Positions 19,058-26,725 of a DNA stretch of 64,000 nucleotides are shown piece after piece. Source of the DNA: Chitinivorax tropicus. Lineage in GTDB: Bacteria > Pseudomonadota > Gammaproteobacteria > Burkholderiales > SCOH01. The translations under genes and the position numbers were made by a program. The stretch spans positions 124,001-188,000 of the forward strand of contig NZ_JACHHY010000001.1 of NCBI RefSeq assembly GCF_014202905.1. The letters run 5' to 3'. The notes beneath the pieces were generated by a model. That model ran no database searches and had not been told where the DNA came from. It was given only the letters and a program-made list of their open reading frames with translations. Positions within the stretch are counted from its first letter, which is position 1. The number at the start of each line of letters is the position of its first letter.

Positions 19058-19485
19058 GACGGCAGCTCACAACACATGCACTCGTTTGCATGTATCGGCA
19101 GAAATTGCCCATCAGCGGTTGCATGGGTGAGCAACTGGAGTGAGACACTGAATCGACACAGCCATGGTATAACCCCCCAATGCGCCTTCAGATATATGCG
19201 TAGCCAATTTCGATAGTGCTATTGCATATCAGTATAGTCACCTCAGGAGGCAATCGAGCCTGTTTTATCAACCCAAAGCGATGATTTCTCACCCTGGCCA
19301 CCGGGCCCGCTGAATAGTGTTCGGGCGCTCGCCGCACACTTTGGCTCGGCGGGCCAGCATCAGGATGCTCGCGCCCACCTGCCGCCCAATCAGCCCGAAC
19401 AAGCCCCGTCCGAACGCCTTTTATTGCGCCAGACCGGGTGGCAGGCTATCCTGTTCCCACCTTATGTTGTAATCCGCCGCCAACC
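19058..19485. other. Intergenic region upstream of the hybrid kinase
   Basis: A 428-base gap between the divergent kinase and a small hypothetical gene; no protein-coding frame looks real. It holds a perfect inverted repeat ACATGCA-CTCGTT-TGCATGT at 19074-19093, just upstream of the kinase start, which could be an operator. Near its right end TGTAAT (19468-19473) followed by CCGCCGCC resembles a -10 element for the next gene. The stretch around 19180-19240 is more AT-rich than its surroundings and may contain the kinase promoter. Confidence 0.5.
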
Positions 19486-19881
19486 ATGACGACGCCTATC
19501 AGTTCTGTGGGCAATCTTGCCGCGATTGTTTCCATCATCAGAAAACAGCTGGTTGAAGATCAGTCACGCCAGCGCACCCGCCGCGCCACCAATTCCAGCC
19601 CACCACAAGCCTTGTCCCGCTCGATCGAACAACGCGTTTCGAGCAGCTTGGCAGCTGTCACACATGACGACCCGGACAGGAAGCACAAAGGCATCAAAGC
19701 CTTCATTGAGGCGGTGCTGCTGAATGAGCTGGGGGATCAATTGCTGAACGACCCGGCGTTCTACCAGATGGCCGACACCATCACCAGACAGATCCTGGCA
19801 TCGCCCGCCTTGTCCGACGCGGTGACGACTGTAGTTGCCCATTTGACCACGGACGCAGGATCACCGAACCACCGAGTCTAG
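19486..19881 (+). CDS. Hypothetical protein
   Basis: 131 residues from the ATG at 19486 (MTTPISSVGNLAAIVSIIRK); upstream in-frame codons (PVPTLCCNPPP) look non-coding. I do not recognise a family. The first 70 residues are polar and rich in Arg, Ser and Gln, probably partly disordered; residues 70-120 are predicted helical (FIEAVLLNELGDQLLNDPAFYQMADTI). No signal peptide, cysteine motif or membrane helix is visible. Codon usage fits the neighbours and the frame is open throughout, so it is likely a real cytoplasmic protein. It precedes rlmJ by 116 bases, and nothing suggests a shared function. Confidence 0.6.
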   Translation: MTTPISSVGNLAAIVSIIRKQLVEDQSRQRTRRATNSSPPQALSRSIEQRVSSSLAAVTHDDPDRKHKGIKAFIEAVLLNELGDQLLNDPAFYQMADTITRQILASPALSDAVTTVVAHLTTDAGSPNHRV

Positions 19882-19997
19882 GCGCTACTGGCGTAGCCAC
19901 CTCCCATTGCCATCCCAATCCCATCCCACAATGCAGAAAGATTGACGCTACGCACCCAAAGTCGGATCATCCTGCGGTTTAAACAGAACGTCCCATC

Positions 19998-20843
19998 ATG
20001 CTGAGCTATCGCCATGCTTTCCATGCCGGCAACCATGCCGACGTCCTCAAACACTTGGTTCAAGTGCAACTGCTGAGCTATCTGAATCAAAAGGACAAAC
20101 CCTACTGGTATATCGACACCCATGCGGGTGCAGGCGTTTATTCGCTGCTGGATGGTTATGCGACCAAGAATGCGGAATTCCGTACCGGGATAGGCAGGCT
20201 GTGGGCACGCACCGATCTGCCTGCTGCTGTGGCCGAGTATGTGGCCGCCGTCAAGACGCTGAATCCACAGGGCAAGCTGGCTTTATACCCTGGCTCGCCA
20301 TGGCTGGCGCTGCAACTGATCCGCAGCCAGGATCGGCTGCGGCTGTTTGAATTGCACCCGACCGACGCGGACTTGTTGCAACGTAATTTTGCTGAGCATG
20401 CCAAGCGGGGCCAGATTCTGGTGGCCGATGGATTTGAAGGCATCAAGGCACTGCTGCCGACGCCATCTCGACGTGCGCTGACCCTGATCGACCCGCCTTA
20501 CGAGGACAAACGCGACTACCAGCACGTGGTGCACTGCTTGCAGGAGTCGCTCAAGCGCCAGGCGAATGGCGTGTACGCCATCTGGTATCCGAAGCTGCAG
20601 TTGGCGGCCTCACAGCAATTCGTCGATAAGCTCAAACGCCTGCCGATCGACAGCTGGCTACATGTCAGCCTGGACGTGCACCGCCCCCGTGCCGACGGCT
20701 TTGGCATGCATGGCAGCGGTATGTTCATCATCAACCCACCCTGGACATTACATCAGACCCTGCAGACGGTCATGCCCTGGTTGACCCACGAATTGGCACA
20801 AGATGACGGAGCCCAATATGCCCTTGAACAACAAACCAAATGA
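19998..20843 (+). CDS. rlmJ: 23S rRNA (adenine2030-N6)-methyltransferase RlmJ
   Basis: 281-residue SAM-dependent methyltransferase. The N-terminus MLSYRHAFHAGNHADVLKHL and the DTHAGAGVYSL SAM-binding loop are diagnostic of RlmJ (YhiR), and the catalytic N6-adenine motif appears as LIDPPYEDKRDY. It modifies A2030 of 23S rRNA, a non-essential housekeeping mark. Length equals the E. coli protein (280). Its last 26 bases overlap the start chosen for the asparaginase gene, suggesting co-transcription. Confidence 0.95.
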   Translation: MLSYRHAFHAGNHADVLKHLVQVQLLSYLNQKDKPYWYIDTHAGAGVYSLLDGYATKNAEFRTGIGRLWARTDLPAAVAEYVAAVKTLNPQGKLALYPGSPWLALQLIRSQDRLRLFELHPTDADLLQRNFAEHAKRGQILVADGFEGIKALLPTPSRRALTLIDPPYEDKRDYQHVVHCLQESLKRQANGVYAIWYPKLQLAASQQFVDKLKRLPIDSWLHVSLDVHRPRADGFGMHGSGMFIINPPWTLHQTLQTVMPWLTHELAQDDGAQYALEQQTK

Positions 20844-21792
20844 TCCGCCATTCGTGCTCGCCATCCACGGTGGAGCGGGGACGATACGGCGTCAGGATCT
20901 GACGCCTGATCAAGAGGCGGCCCTGCTGGCCGGATTGCATGCCGCATTGGATGCTGGACAAGCCATTCTCGCACAGCGAGGTAGTGCGCTGGACGCCGTG
21001 ATCGCTGCTGTTTCCGCCCTGGAAGACAATCCCCTGTTCAATGCAGGCCGAGGCGCCGTCTTCAACGATGAAGGGCGGATCGAGCTGGAAGCTGCCGTCA
21101 TGAACGGCCCGGATCAGGCTGCTGGCAGTGTGACAGGGGTGACGCGCACCCGCAATCCGGTCCAATTGGCGCGGGCCGTCATGCAGCATACTGCCCATGT
21201 CACACTGGGCTTTGATGCAGCAGATCGCTTGGCGCTCACCTTGGGCTTGCCACAGGGAGATGCCGATTATTTCTACACCGCCAAGCGCTGGCAGGCTTTG
21301 CAGGATGAGCTGGCCAGGATGGCAGCGGGCGGCAGCGAGGCCGATGCGCCTGAAGACCGTAAGCATGGCACCGTCGGCGCCGTGGCGCTGGATTGCATGG
21401 GCCGCCTGGCTGCCGCCACCTCAACCGGTGGTCGTACCGCCAAGATGGCGGGTCGCATTGGTGACACCCCGGTCATCGGCGCGGGCACCTGGGCCGACAC
21501 GCGCTGTGCGGTCTCCGGCACTGGGCATGGTGAATACTTTGTCCGCGCCGCAGTCGCCCACGACATCGCCGCCCGCATCCACTATGGCGCCCAACCCCTC
21601 GCGCAGGCAAGCCAGGCCACCATCGACACCCTGACCGCGATGGGCGGTACTGGCGGCGTCATTGCAATCGACCACCACGGCAACATCGCGATGCCCTTCA
21701 ACTGTGAAGGCATGTACCGAGCGGCTATCGATCAACAGGGCCAACGGACAGTGGCTATCTATCGGGACGGATCTGCCCCAGCCACTGCTTGA
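20818..21792 (+). CDS. iaaA: Plant-type L-asparaginase / isoaspartyl peptidase
   Basis: 324 residues from the ATG at 20818, which has GGAG six to seven bases upstream; an in-frame ATG at 20803 is less well placed. It belongs to the Ntn-hydrolase asparaginase 2 family: FVLAIHGGAGTI at the N-terminus, NPLFNAGRGAVF, and the autocleavage site HGTVGAVALD, where Thr185 becomes the N-terminal nucleophile (Thr179 in E. coli IaaA). The second conserved loop TSTGGRTAKMAGRIGDTPVIGAGT is also present. It degrades isoaspartyl dipeptides and asparagine in the cytoplasm. The proenzyme length is normal. Confidence 0.95.
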   Translation: MPLNNKPNDPPFVLAIHGGAGTIRRQDLTPDQEAALLAGLHAALDAGQAILAQRGSALDAVIAAVSALEDNPLFNAGRGAVFNDEGRIELEAAVMNGPDQAAGSVTGVTRTRNPVQLARAVMQHTAHVTLGFDAADRLALTLGLPQGDADYFYTAKRWQALQDELARMAAGGSEADAPEDRKHGTVGAVALDCMGRLAAATSTGGRTAKMAGRIGDTPVIGAGTWADTRCAVSGTGHGEYFVRAAVAHDIAARIHYGAQPLAQASQATIDTLTAMGGTGGVIAIDHHGNIAMPFNCEGMYRAAIDQQGQRTVAIYRDGSAPATA

Positions 21793-21855
21793 GGAAACGG
21801 ATCAGCGAAGCCGGTGGATCGGCAGGCGTGGCTCATTTGACCCACCCTGCCCTGA

Positions 21856-22770
21856 TCACCATGACTCGCGCCGGTGCTCACCTTCGATCGAAGCGGATTG
21901 GTCGTATAGAAAGGTAACCAGCCTTTGAGTCAAGCCATGTGCTGGCGCATTGCCTGGCCAGACCGCGAATACATCCAGCGGCGTGACTTGCCAGTCTGGC
22001 AACACCTCGATCAGCCCGCCTGCCAGCAGATCTTGCTCGACCATGAACCGGGGCGGCGTGGCCAGCCCCATGCCTGCCCGCGCCAACGCACACACTGCCG
22101 CTAAGCTGTCCACCACAATCCGGGGCGCAAAGCCCAGCTCGGCAGCCTCCCCCGCCGGGCTGCGCCATTGCTTACGATTGGCGCGAATCGACAGACCGAT
22201 CCAGTCCCAATCCTGCAGGGCTTCTGGGTGGGTCGGTGCGGGTCGGTGTTGCAGATAGGCTGGGCTCGCCACCAGTACCCGCCGCATGGTGAACAGCTGG
22301 CGTGACTTCAGGGCACTATCCGCCAATGCCCCGACCCGGATGGCCAGATCCAATCCGTCCTTGACCAGATCCTGCTTGGCATCGCTGAACTGCATTGACA
22401 ATGATACCTTGGGATATTGCTGCGCAAAGGCGGCTATTGCATCCAACACCTTGCTCGGCGCAAAGAATGCCGGCAAGGTCACCCGCAGCCGGCCTACGGG
22501 GGCCTGGGTCTGCGCGGCGATGGCATCCAGGCCAACTGATGCGGCATGCAGCATGGCCTGTGTCGCCTCAAACAACTGCTCGCCCGCCGCCGTCAGCGAC
22601 AGCCTTCGCGTCGAGCGATACAACAAAGCCGCGCCCAACCGTTTCTCCAGCTGGCTGATGTGATGACTGACCACTGACGGCGCCAAGCCTAAAGCCGCCG
22701 CTGCCGCGCGGAACGACCCGAGTTCGACTGTCTTGGCGAACACCGCCATTGCCCTGAGTTCATCCAACAT
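21856..22770 (-). CDS. LysR-family transcriptional regulator
   Basis: 304 residues, the standard length. N-terminal winged helix-turn-helix: MDELRAMAVFAKTVELGSFRAAA (in part), then LAPSVVSHHISQLEKRLGAALLYRSTRRLSLT. The effector-binding domain follows from about residue 90 (PVGRLRVTLPAFF). Effector not recognisable. It is divergent from a DUF3291 gene with 99 bases between, the classical LysR arrangement, so that gene is its most likely target. Confidence 0.9.
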   Translation of the reverse strand: MLDELRAMAVFAKTVELGSFRAAAAALGLAPSVVSHHISQLEKRLGAALLYRSTRRLSLTAAGEQLFEATQAMLHAASVGLDAIAAQTQAPVGRLRVTLPAFFAPSKVLDAIAAFAQQYPKVSLSMQFSDAKQDLVKDGLDLAIRVGALADSALKSRQLFTMRRVLVASPAYLQHRPAPTHPEALQDWDWIGLSIRANRKQWRSPAGEAAELGFAPRIVVDSLAAVCALARAGMGLATPPRFMVEQDLLAGGLIEVLPDWQVTPLDVFAVWPGNAPAHGLTQRLVTFLYDQSASIEGEHRRESW

Positions 22771-22779
22771 TGCTCGATT

Positions 22780-22801
22780 ATTTGGATTGATGAAATCAAA
22801 T
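22780..22801. promoter_or_regulatory. Possible LysR-type binding site
   Basis: Arms ATTTG and CAAAT separated by 12 bases, containing T-N11-A-like dyad symmetry, lie 10 bases upstream of the LysR start and 69 bases before the divergent gene. Position fits an autoregulatory LysR site; the match is short. Confidence 0.4.
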
Positions 22802-22869
22802 TATGCCATCTAATCGATCTGAGTAACATCCGCTAGACTGGCACCCGTCACCTTTTACCAAGCCAAGCC

Positions 22870-23337
22870 ATGACAACCGAATTCCACCTTGCCCAATGCA
22901 ATATCGCCAGACTGCGCGCCCCGCTGACTGATCCCTCCATGCAAGGCTATATGGAGGACATCGCCCCACTCAATCAATTGGCAGAACAGAGCCCCGGCTA
23001 CGTCTGGCGGCTGCAGGACGACGCGGGCGATGCCACGTCGATTCAGGTTTTCGATGACCCGCTGTTGTTGATCAACTTGTCAGTCTGGGCAGACCTGGCA
23101 AGCTTGAAAGCGTATGTCTATCAAGGCGCGCATCTGGCGTCGATCAAGACCCGTAAACAGTGGTTTAACGTGCAACCGCAGCCCAGACTGGTGCTCTGGT
23201 GGGTCAAGGCCGGCACGCTGCCGACAACAGCGCAGGCCAAGGCCCGGCTGGAACAGCTGGCGCTACATGGGCCAGGGCCGGAGGCTTTCAGCTTCGCCCA
23301 CCCTTTTCCAGCCCCTTCGGTTATCATGCCAGCCTGA
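22870..23337 (+). CDS. DUF3291 domain protein
   Basis: 155 residues. Recognised as DUF3291 from the HLAQCNIARLRAPLTDPSMQGY start, the SPGYVWRLQDD segment and the RKQWF motif. The fold is related to antibiotic-biosynthesis-monooxygenase-like dimeric alpha/beta-barrel proteins. Members are small cytoplasmic proteins of unknown role, sometimes beside oxidoreductases. It is divergent from the LysR gene, which probably controls it, and is followed 24 bases later by the VF530 gene. Confidence 0.82.
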   Translation: MTTEFHLAQCNIARLRAPLTDPSMQGYMEDIAPLNQLAEQSPGYVWRLQDDAGDATSIQVFDDPLLLINLSVWADLASLKAYVYQGAHLASIKTRKQWFNVQPQPRLVLWWVKAGTLPTTAQAKARLEQLALHGPGPEAFSFAHPFPAPSVIMPA

Positions 23338-23361
23338 ACGGATTGCCCAGCAGGATGCAGC

Positions 23362-23574
23362 ATGACCCAAGCCAACAACCCTTTGCACGGTATCACTCTG
23401 GAACAGATTGTCACTCGTCTGGTGGATCACTACGGATGGGATGGACTGGCGCAGCGGATACCGGTGCGCTGTTTCAAACACGACCCCAGCATCAAATCCA
23501 GCCTGCGCTTTTTGCGCACCACGCCCTGGGCCCGCACCGAAGTGGAAAACCTGTTTTTGAACACCCGCTGGTAA
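23362..23574 (+). CDS. VF530 family (DUF2132) DNA-binding-like small protein
   Basis: 70 residues, with AGGA seven bases before the ATG. The sequence [42 protein letters not shown] and EVENLF are the VF530 family hallmarks. The family fold resembles a small DNA-binding helical domain, but the biological role is unproven. It may be co-transcribed with the DUF3291 gene just upstream. Confidence 0.88.
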   Translation: MTQANNPLHGITLEQIVTRLVDHYGWDGLAQRIPVRCFKHDPSIKSSLRFLRTTPWARTEVENLFLNTRW

Positions 23575-24198
23575 GCCCACCTGGTCTGCCCGCCGGGCAT
23601 CCCACTCCCTGCGGGCTACAGCCCCGTCAAAAGCGGCCTGACCAGGCCCGCCCCTGCCTGCGGCGACCCCGCACCCTTTCCCGCGCCAGCGCTGACTTCA
23701 CTGCCCCCGCGCCATCTGGAATGTCTCCCTTTTCGCCAGATTTGGCGCCACGAGCGGCATGTGACGGGCCGTAGCGGCGGCGGCTTGCACATCATCTCGC
23801 CAAGAAGCGCGCCGGAAATGAAACGATTTCATTGAAAAAGAAATATCCGCTTATCAAACATTTACAAATTACATACAAATAGAACAAATGCGATAAGTAT
23901 TTCAGACATTCACATTCATTTACAGCCCAGCTTTATTCGAATCTGAACTTTACAGAATCACCTCAGTCCATCATGCATGATCAAACAAAATGAATCAGAA
24001 CAAATATGCATACCTGCCACGGAGCGTCATCAGCATATCGCACACGGCCAGCGTACTGGAGTAATGGGTCGGGCCGTGAGCATGTTGCGCTGAAAACAAG
24101 ACGGCCTGGGTGAAATGCCTAACCTTCTGTCGAAATCACTTCCGACATTGAAAACATAAAGATCACAGACACTTTTTTACAATTCCGATCGCTGAAAA
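23575..24198. other. 624-base gene-poor gap before the MFS exporter
   Basis: The first 230 bases are GC-rich with no plausible gene. The remainder (23810-24198) is strikingly AT-rich compared with its neighbours. It contains a perfect palindrome AATGAAA-CGA-TTTCATT at 23817-23833, which could be an operator. A 24-codon frame from 23990 is present but unsupported. No RNA gene is evident. The AT-rich part probably holds the exporter's promoter. Confidence 0.5.
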
Positions 24199-25467
24199 AT
24201 GAATCGCGCCACCGAAACCAGCCCTCCCCGCTCGCTATTACCGATCTCCCGCCATCGGATGATCGGCTTCTGCGTGCTGCTGGCGCTGTTCGAATGGATC
24301 ACTTATGTCGGGAGTGATCTGGTCATGCCCGCCATGCTGGATGTGGTGGCAGATCTGCATGCCACGCCCCAGCATGTGCCGACAGCATTGAATGCGTATC
24401 TGCTGGGTGGGGTGGCGTTTCAATGGCTGATCGGGCCGCTGGCTGATCGCTTCGGACGCCGCCCTGTTCTGCTGGCAGGCGTGCTGTTGTTTGCGGTGTC
24501 TTTTCTGATCACACCGGCCATTACCCACATCCAGGCATTTAATCTGCTGCGCTTTGTGCAGGGTGTGGGGCTCGGGTTTGTGGTGGTGGTCAGCTATCCC
24601 ATCCTGCAGGAAGCCTTTCATGAAACGGACGCGGTCCGCCTGATGGCATTGCTGGCCAATATTGCACTGCTATCGCCCCTGCTGGGCCCATTGATGGGTG
24701 GCGTCCTGTTGAATTGGCTGAGCTGGCGTGAGCTGTTCATCAGTATCGGTGGGCTGGCGCTATTGGTGATGGTGGGTTTGTGGCGTTATCTGCCGGAAAC
24801 CATTGGCGTGCGCAGAACCGATGGCACGATGTTGCAACCCGTGCCGCTCTGCCTGCGGGACATGGCTGGTAACTACCTGCGGCTGCTACGCCAGCCCCGC
24901 TTCATGCAAGGCAGCCTGGCTCTGGGCTTGTTGAGCGTGCCACTGATCGCCTGGATCGGCATTGCCCCGGTATTAATGATGGAACACGCGGGCTGGTCGA
25001 TGATGAGCTATGGGCTGGGGCAGCTGCCGATCTTCGGCGGCTTGATCATCGGCAATCTGGCCTTGCATCAGCTGGCTGGTAAATACGCTTTACCGCAGCT
25101 GATCAGATACGCCTGCTGGCCCATCCTGGCGGGCCTGATTGGGGGCTGGCTGGCAGCCCTCGGCGGCGGCGGCCTGCCCACCTTGCTGGTGAGCCTGTCT
25201 CTGTATGCCTTTGGGATGGGCATCTGCAATGCATCGTTGTACCGACTGACGCTGTTTGCCGATGATGGCGCAAAAGGCTCAGTCGCCGCCATGCTGGGCA
25301 TGGTATCAGTCGCCACCATTGGCCTGGGAAGCAGCTTGCTGGCACACCTGGGCGCAGGTGACAGCCCTGCTGCCTTTGTCAGCGGGGCCTTGCTGGCAGC
25401 CAGTCTGGCGCTGCCCCTGCTCTGGCGCCTGTTGAAACCAGCCCCCTTGGCCATGGCCAGCCCCTAG
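24199..25467 (+). CDS. MdfA-like MFS multidrug exporter
   Basis: 422 residues with 12 hydrophobic helices, major facilitator superfamily, DHA1 (drug:H+ antiporter) group. The acidic residue in the first helix (ALFEWITYVGSDLVMPAM) and the loop motif GPLADRFGRRPVLLAG are the signatures; the first-helix ending resembles MdfA/Cmr. The Glu in helix 1 is the MdfA substrate and proton site. It lies 126 bases before the lux-like operon on the same strand; it may be an independent gene or may export that operon's product. Substrate is not predictable. Confidence 0.85.
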   Translation: MNRATETSPPRSLLPISRHRMIGFCVLLALFEWITYVGSDLVMPAMLDVVADLHATPQHVPTALNAYLLGGVAFQWLIGPLADRFGRRPVLLAGVLLFAVSFLITPAITHIQAFNLLRFVQGVGLGFVVVVSYPILQEAFHETDAVRLMALLANIALLSPLLGPLMGGVLLNWLSWRELFISIGGLALLVMVGLWRYLPETIGVRRTDGTMLQPVPLCLRDMAGNYLRLLRQPRFMQGSLALGLLSVPLIAWIGIAPVLMMEHAGWSMMSYGLGQLPIFGGLIIGNLALHQLAGKYALPQLIRYACWPILAGLIGGWLAALGGGGLPTLLVSLSLYAFGMGICNASLYRLTLFADDGAKGSVAAMLGMVSVATIGLGSSLLAHLGAGDSPAAFVSGALLAASLALPLLWRLLKPAPLAMASP

Positions 25468-25593
25468 CCACCAAATAGCCGCTGACAGCGTGTATGGCGG
25501 CTGATCTCCCTTGACCGACCCATCCACGGACTGGCCCATGCCAGCGCCGACGGGCCACTTTTCGCCCAAATGAACTGCAAACAGGAGTACACC

Positions 25594-26724
25594 ATGCATG
25601 ACTTCCCCGCCGTGGATGCATTCTGCGGAATCGACAACCCCTATCGACACGATGCGGAAACCGATGGCCTGTTCGATGCTGCGATGCGGGAGCTGGTGGC
25701 CTACCATGGTCACGCCACCCCTGGCTATCGGCAATGGCTGGCAGCCAACGGTCTGACCATCGACGATGCGCTGGCGCTCAAGGATTGGTCGATGCTGCCG
25801 CCCATCTTTGCCAATTATTTCAAGCAGCAATTGGTGTTGAGCCCAGCTGGCGTGGATGCGCTGGAGTTGACCTCCTCGGGCACCAGCGGGCAAAAAAGCC
25901 GGATGCGCTACGACGCCCGCAGCCTCAGTGCGGCGCAGGCCATGGTGGATCGTATCTTCGCCCACTACGGCTGGGTCACCCCGGCCCAGCCCTGCAATTA
26001 TCTGCTGCTCAGCTACGAGCCCGCCGGGGCCGTCACACTTGGCACCACCTATACCGACCAGTTTCTGTGCAAATATGCGCCGGTGAACCGTGTGGTCTAC
26101 GCCTTGCGTCACAACGGACACGGTAATGAATTCGATCCGTTCGGCGTGATCCGGGCGCTGCAGGACTTTGCCGATGAAGCATTGCCGGTAAGGATCCTGG
26201 GTTTTCCCGCCTTCATGTGGTTCACCTTGGAACGCATGCAGGAGATGGGCCTCCCCGCCTTGTCGCTACACCCGGACTCGCTGGCGTTCTTTGGCGGCGG
26301 CTGGAAGACCCACGCGGACAAAGCCATCCCCAAAACCATGCTGTATCGGCGGCTGGGCGAACAGCTTGGCCTGCCCGATGCCCGCTGCCGAGACGGCTAC
26401 GGTGCCGTGGAGCATCCCGTTCCCTACATTGAGTGCCCCCACCACCGTTTCCATGTCCCAACCTACTCCCGCGCGGTCATCCGGCACCCGGCCACCCTGG
26501 TCAGGCAGCCCTATGGCGAAGCGGGCTTTCTGCAGTTCATCTCGCCCTACATCACCTCCAGCCCCGCGCACAGCGTGGTGATGAGCGACCTGGCCGTGCT
26601 GCATCCGGCCAGCACCTGCGGTTGCGGCCTGCAGACCGACTGGTTCGATCTGCTTGGCCGGGCGGGCACCAGCAAAGCCCGTAGCTGCGCATTGGCGGCA
26701 TCTGAATTGATCAAGGAGTCCTGA
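25594..26724 (+). CDS. LuxE-like acyl-protein synthetase
   Basis: 376 residues from the ATG at 25594, with AGGAG six bases upstream. It matches the LuxE (acyl-protein synthetase) family in length and architecture: P-loop-like LTSSGTSGQKSRMRYD (about residue 93), ILGFPAFMWF, FFGGGWKT, and DGYGAVEHPVPYIEC. Near the C-terminus Cys365 sits in RSCALAASEL, the position of the acyl-accepting Cys at about 362-364 of luminous-bacterium LuxE. The enzyme activates a carboxylic acid with ATP and holds it as a thioester for reduction by LuxC. The natural acyl chain here is unknown. There is no luxA, luxB or luxD nearby. It opens a four-gene operon; one base separates it from the next gene. Confidence 0.88.
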   Translation: MHDFPAVDAFCGIDNPYRHDAETDGLFDAAMRELVAYHGHATPGYRQWLAANGLTIDDALALKDWSMLPPIFANYFKQQLVLSPAGVDALELTSSGTSGQKSRMRYDARSLSAAQAMVDRIFAHYGWVTPAQPCNYLLLSYEPAGAVTLGTTYTDQFLCKYAPVNRVVYALRHNGHGNEFDPFGVIRALQDFADEALPVRILGFPAFMWFTLERMQEMGLPALSLHPDSLAFFGGGWKTHADKAIPKTMLYRRLGEQLGLPDARCRDGYGAVEHPVPYIECPHHRFHVPTYSRAVIRHPATLVRQPYGEAGFLQFISPYITSSPAHSVVMSDLAVLHPASTCGCGLQTDWFDLLGRAGTSKARSCALAASELIKES

Positions 26725-26725
26725 T

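Noticed and set aside
23990-24064. A 24-codon frame starting MNQNKYAYLP in the AT-rich gap
   Set aside because: No Shine-Dalgarno sequence and too short to judge; nothing links it to a known small-protein family.
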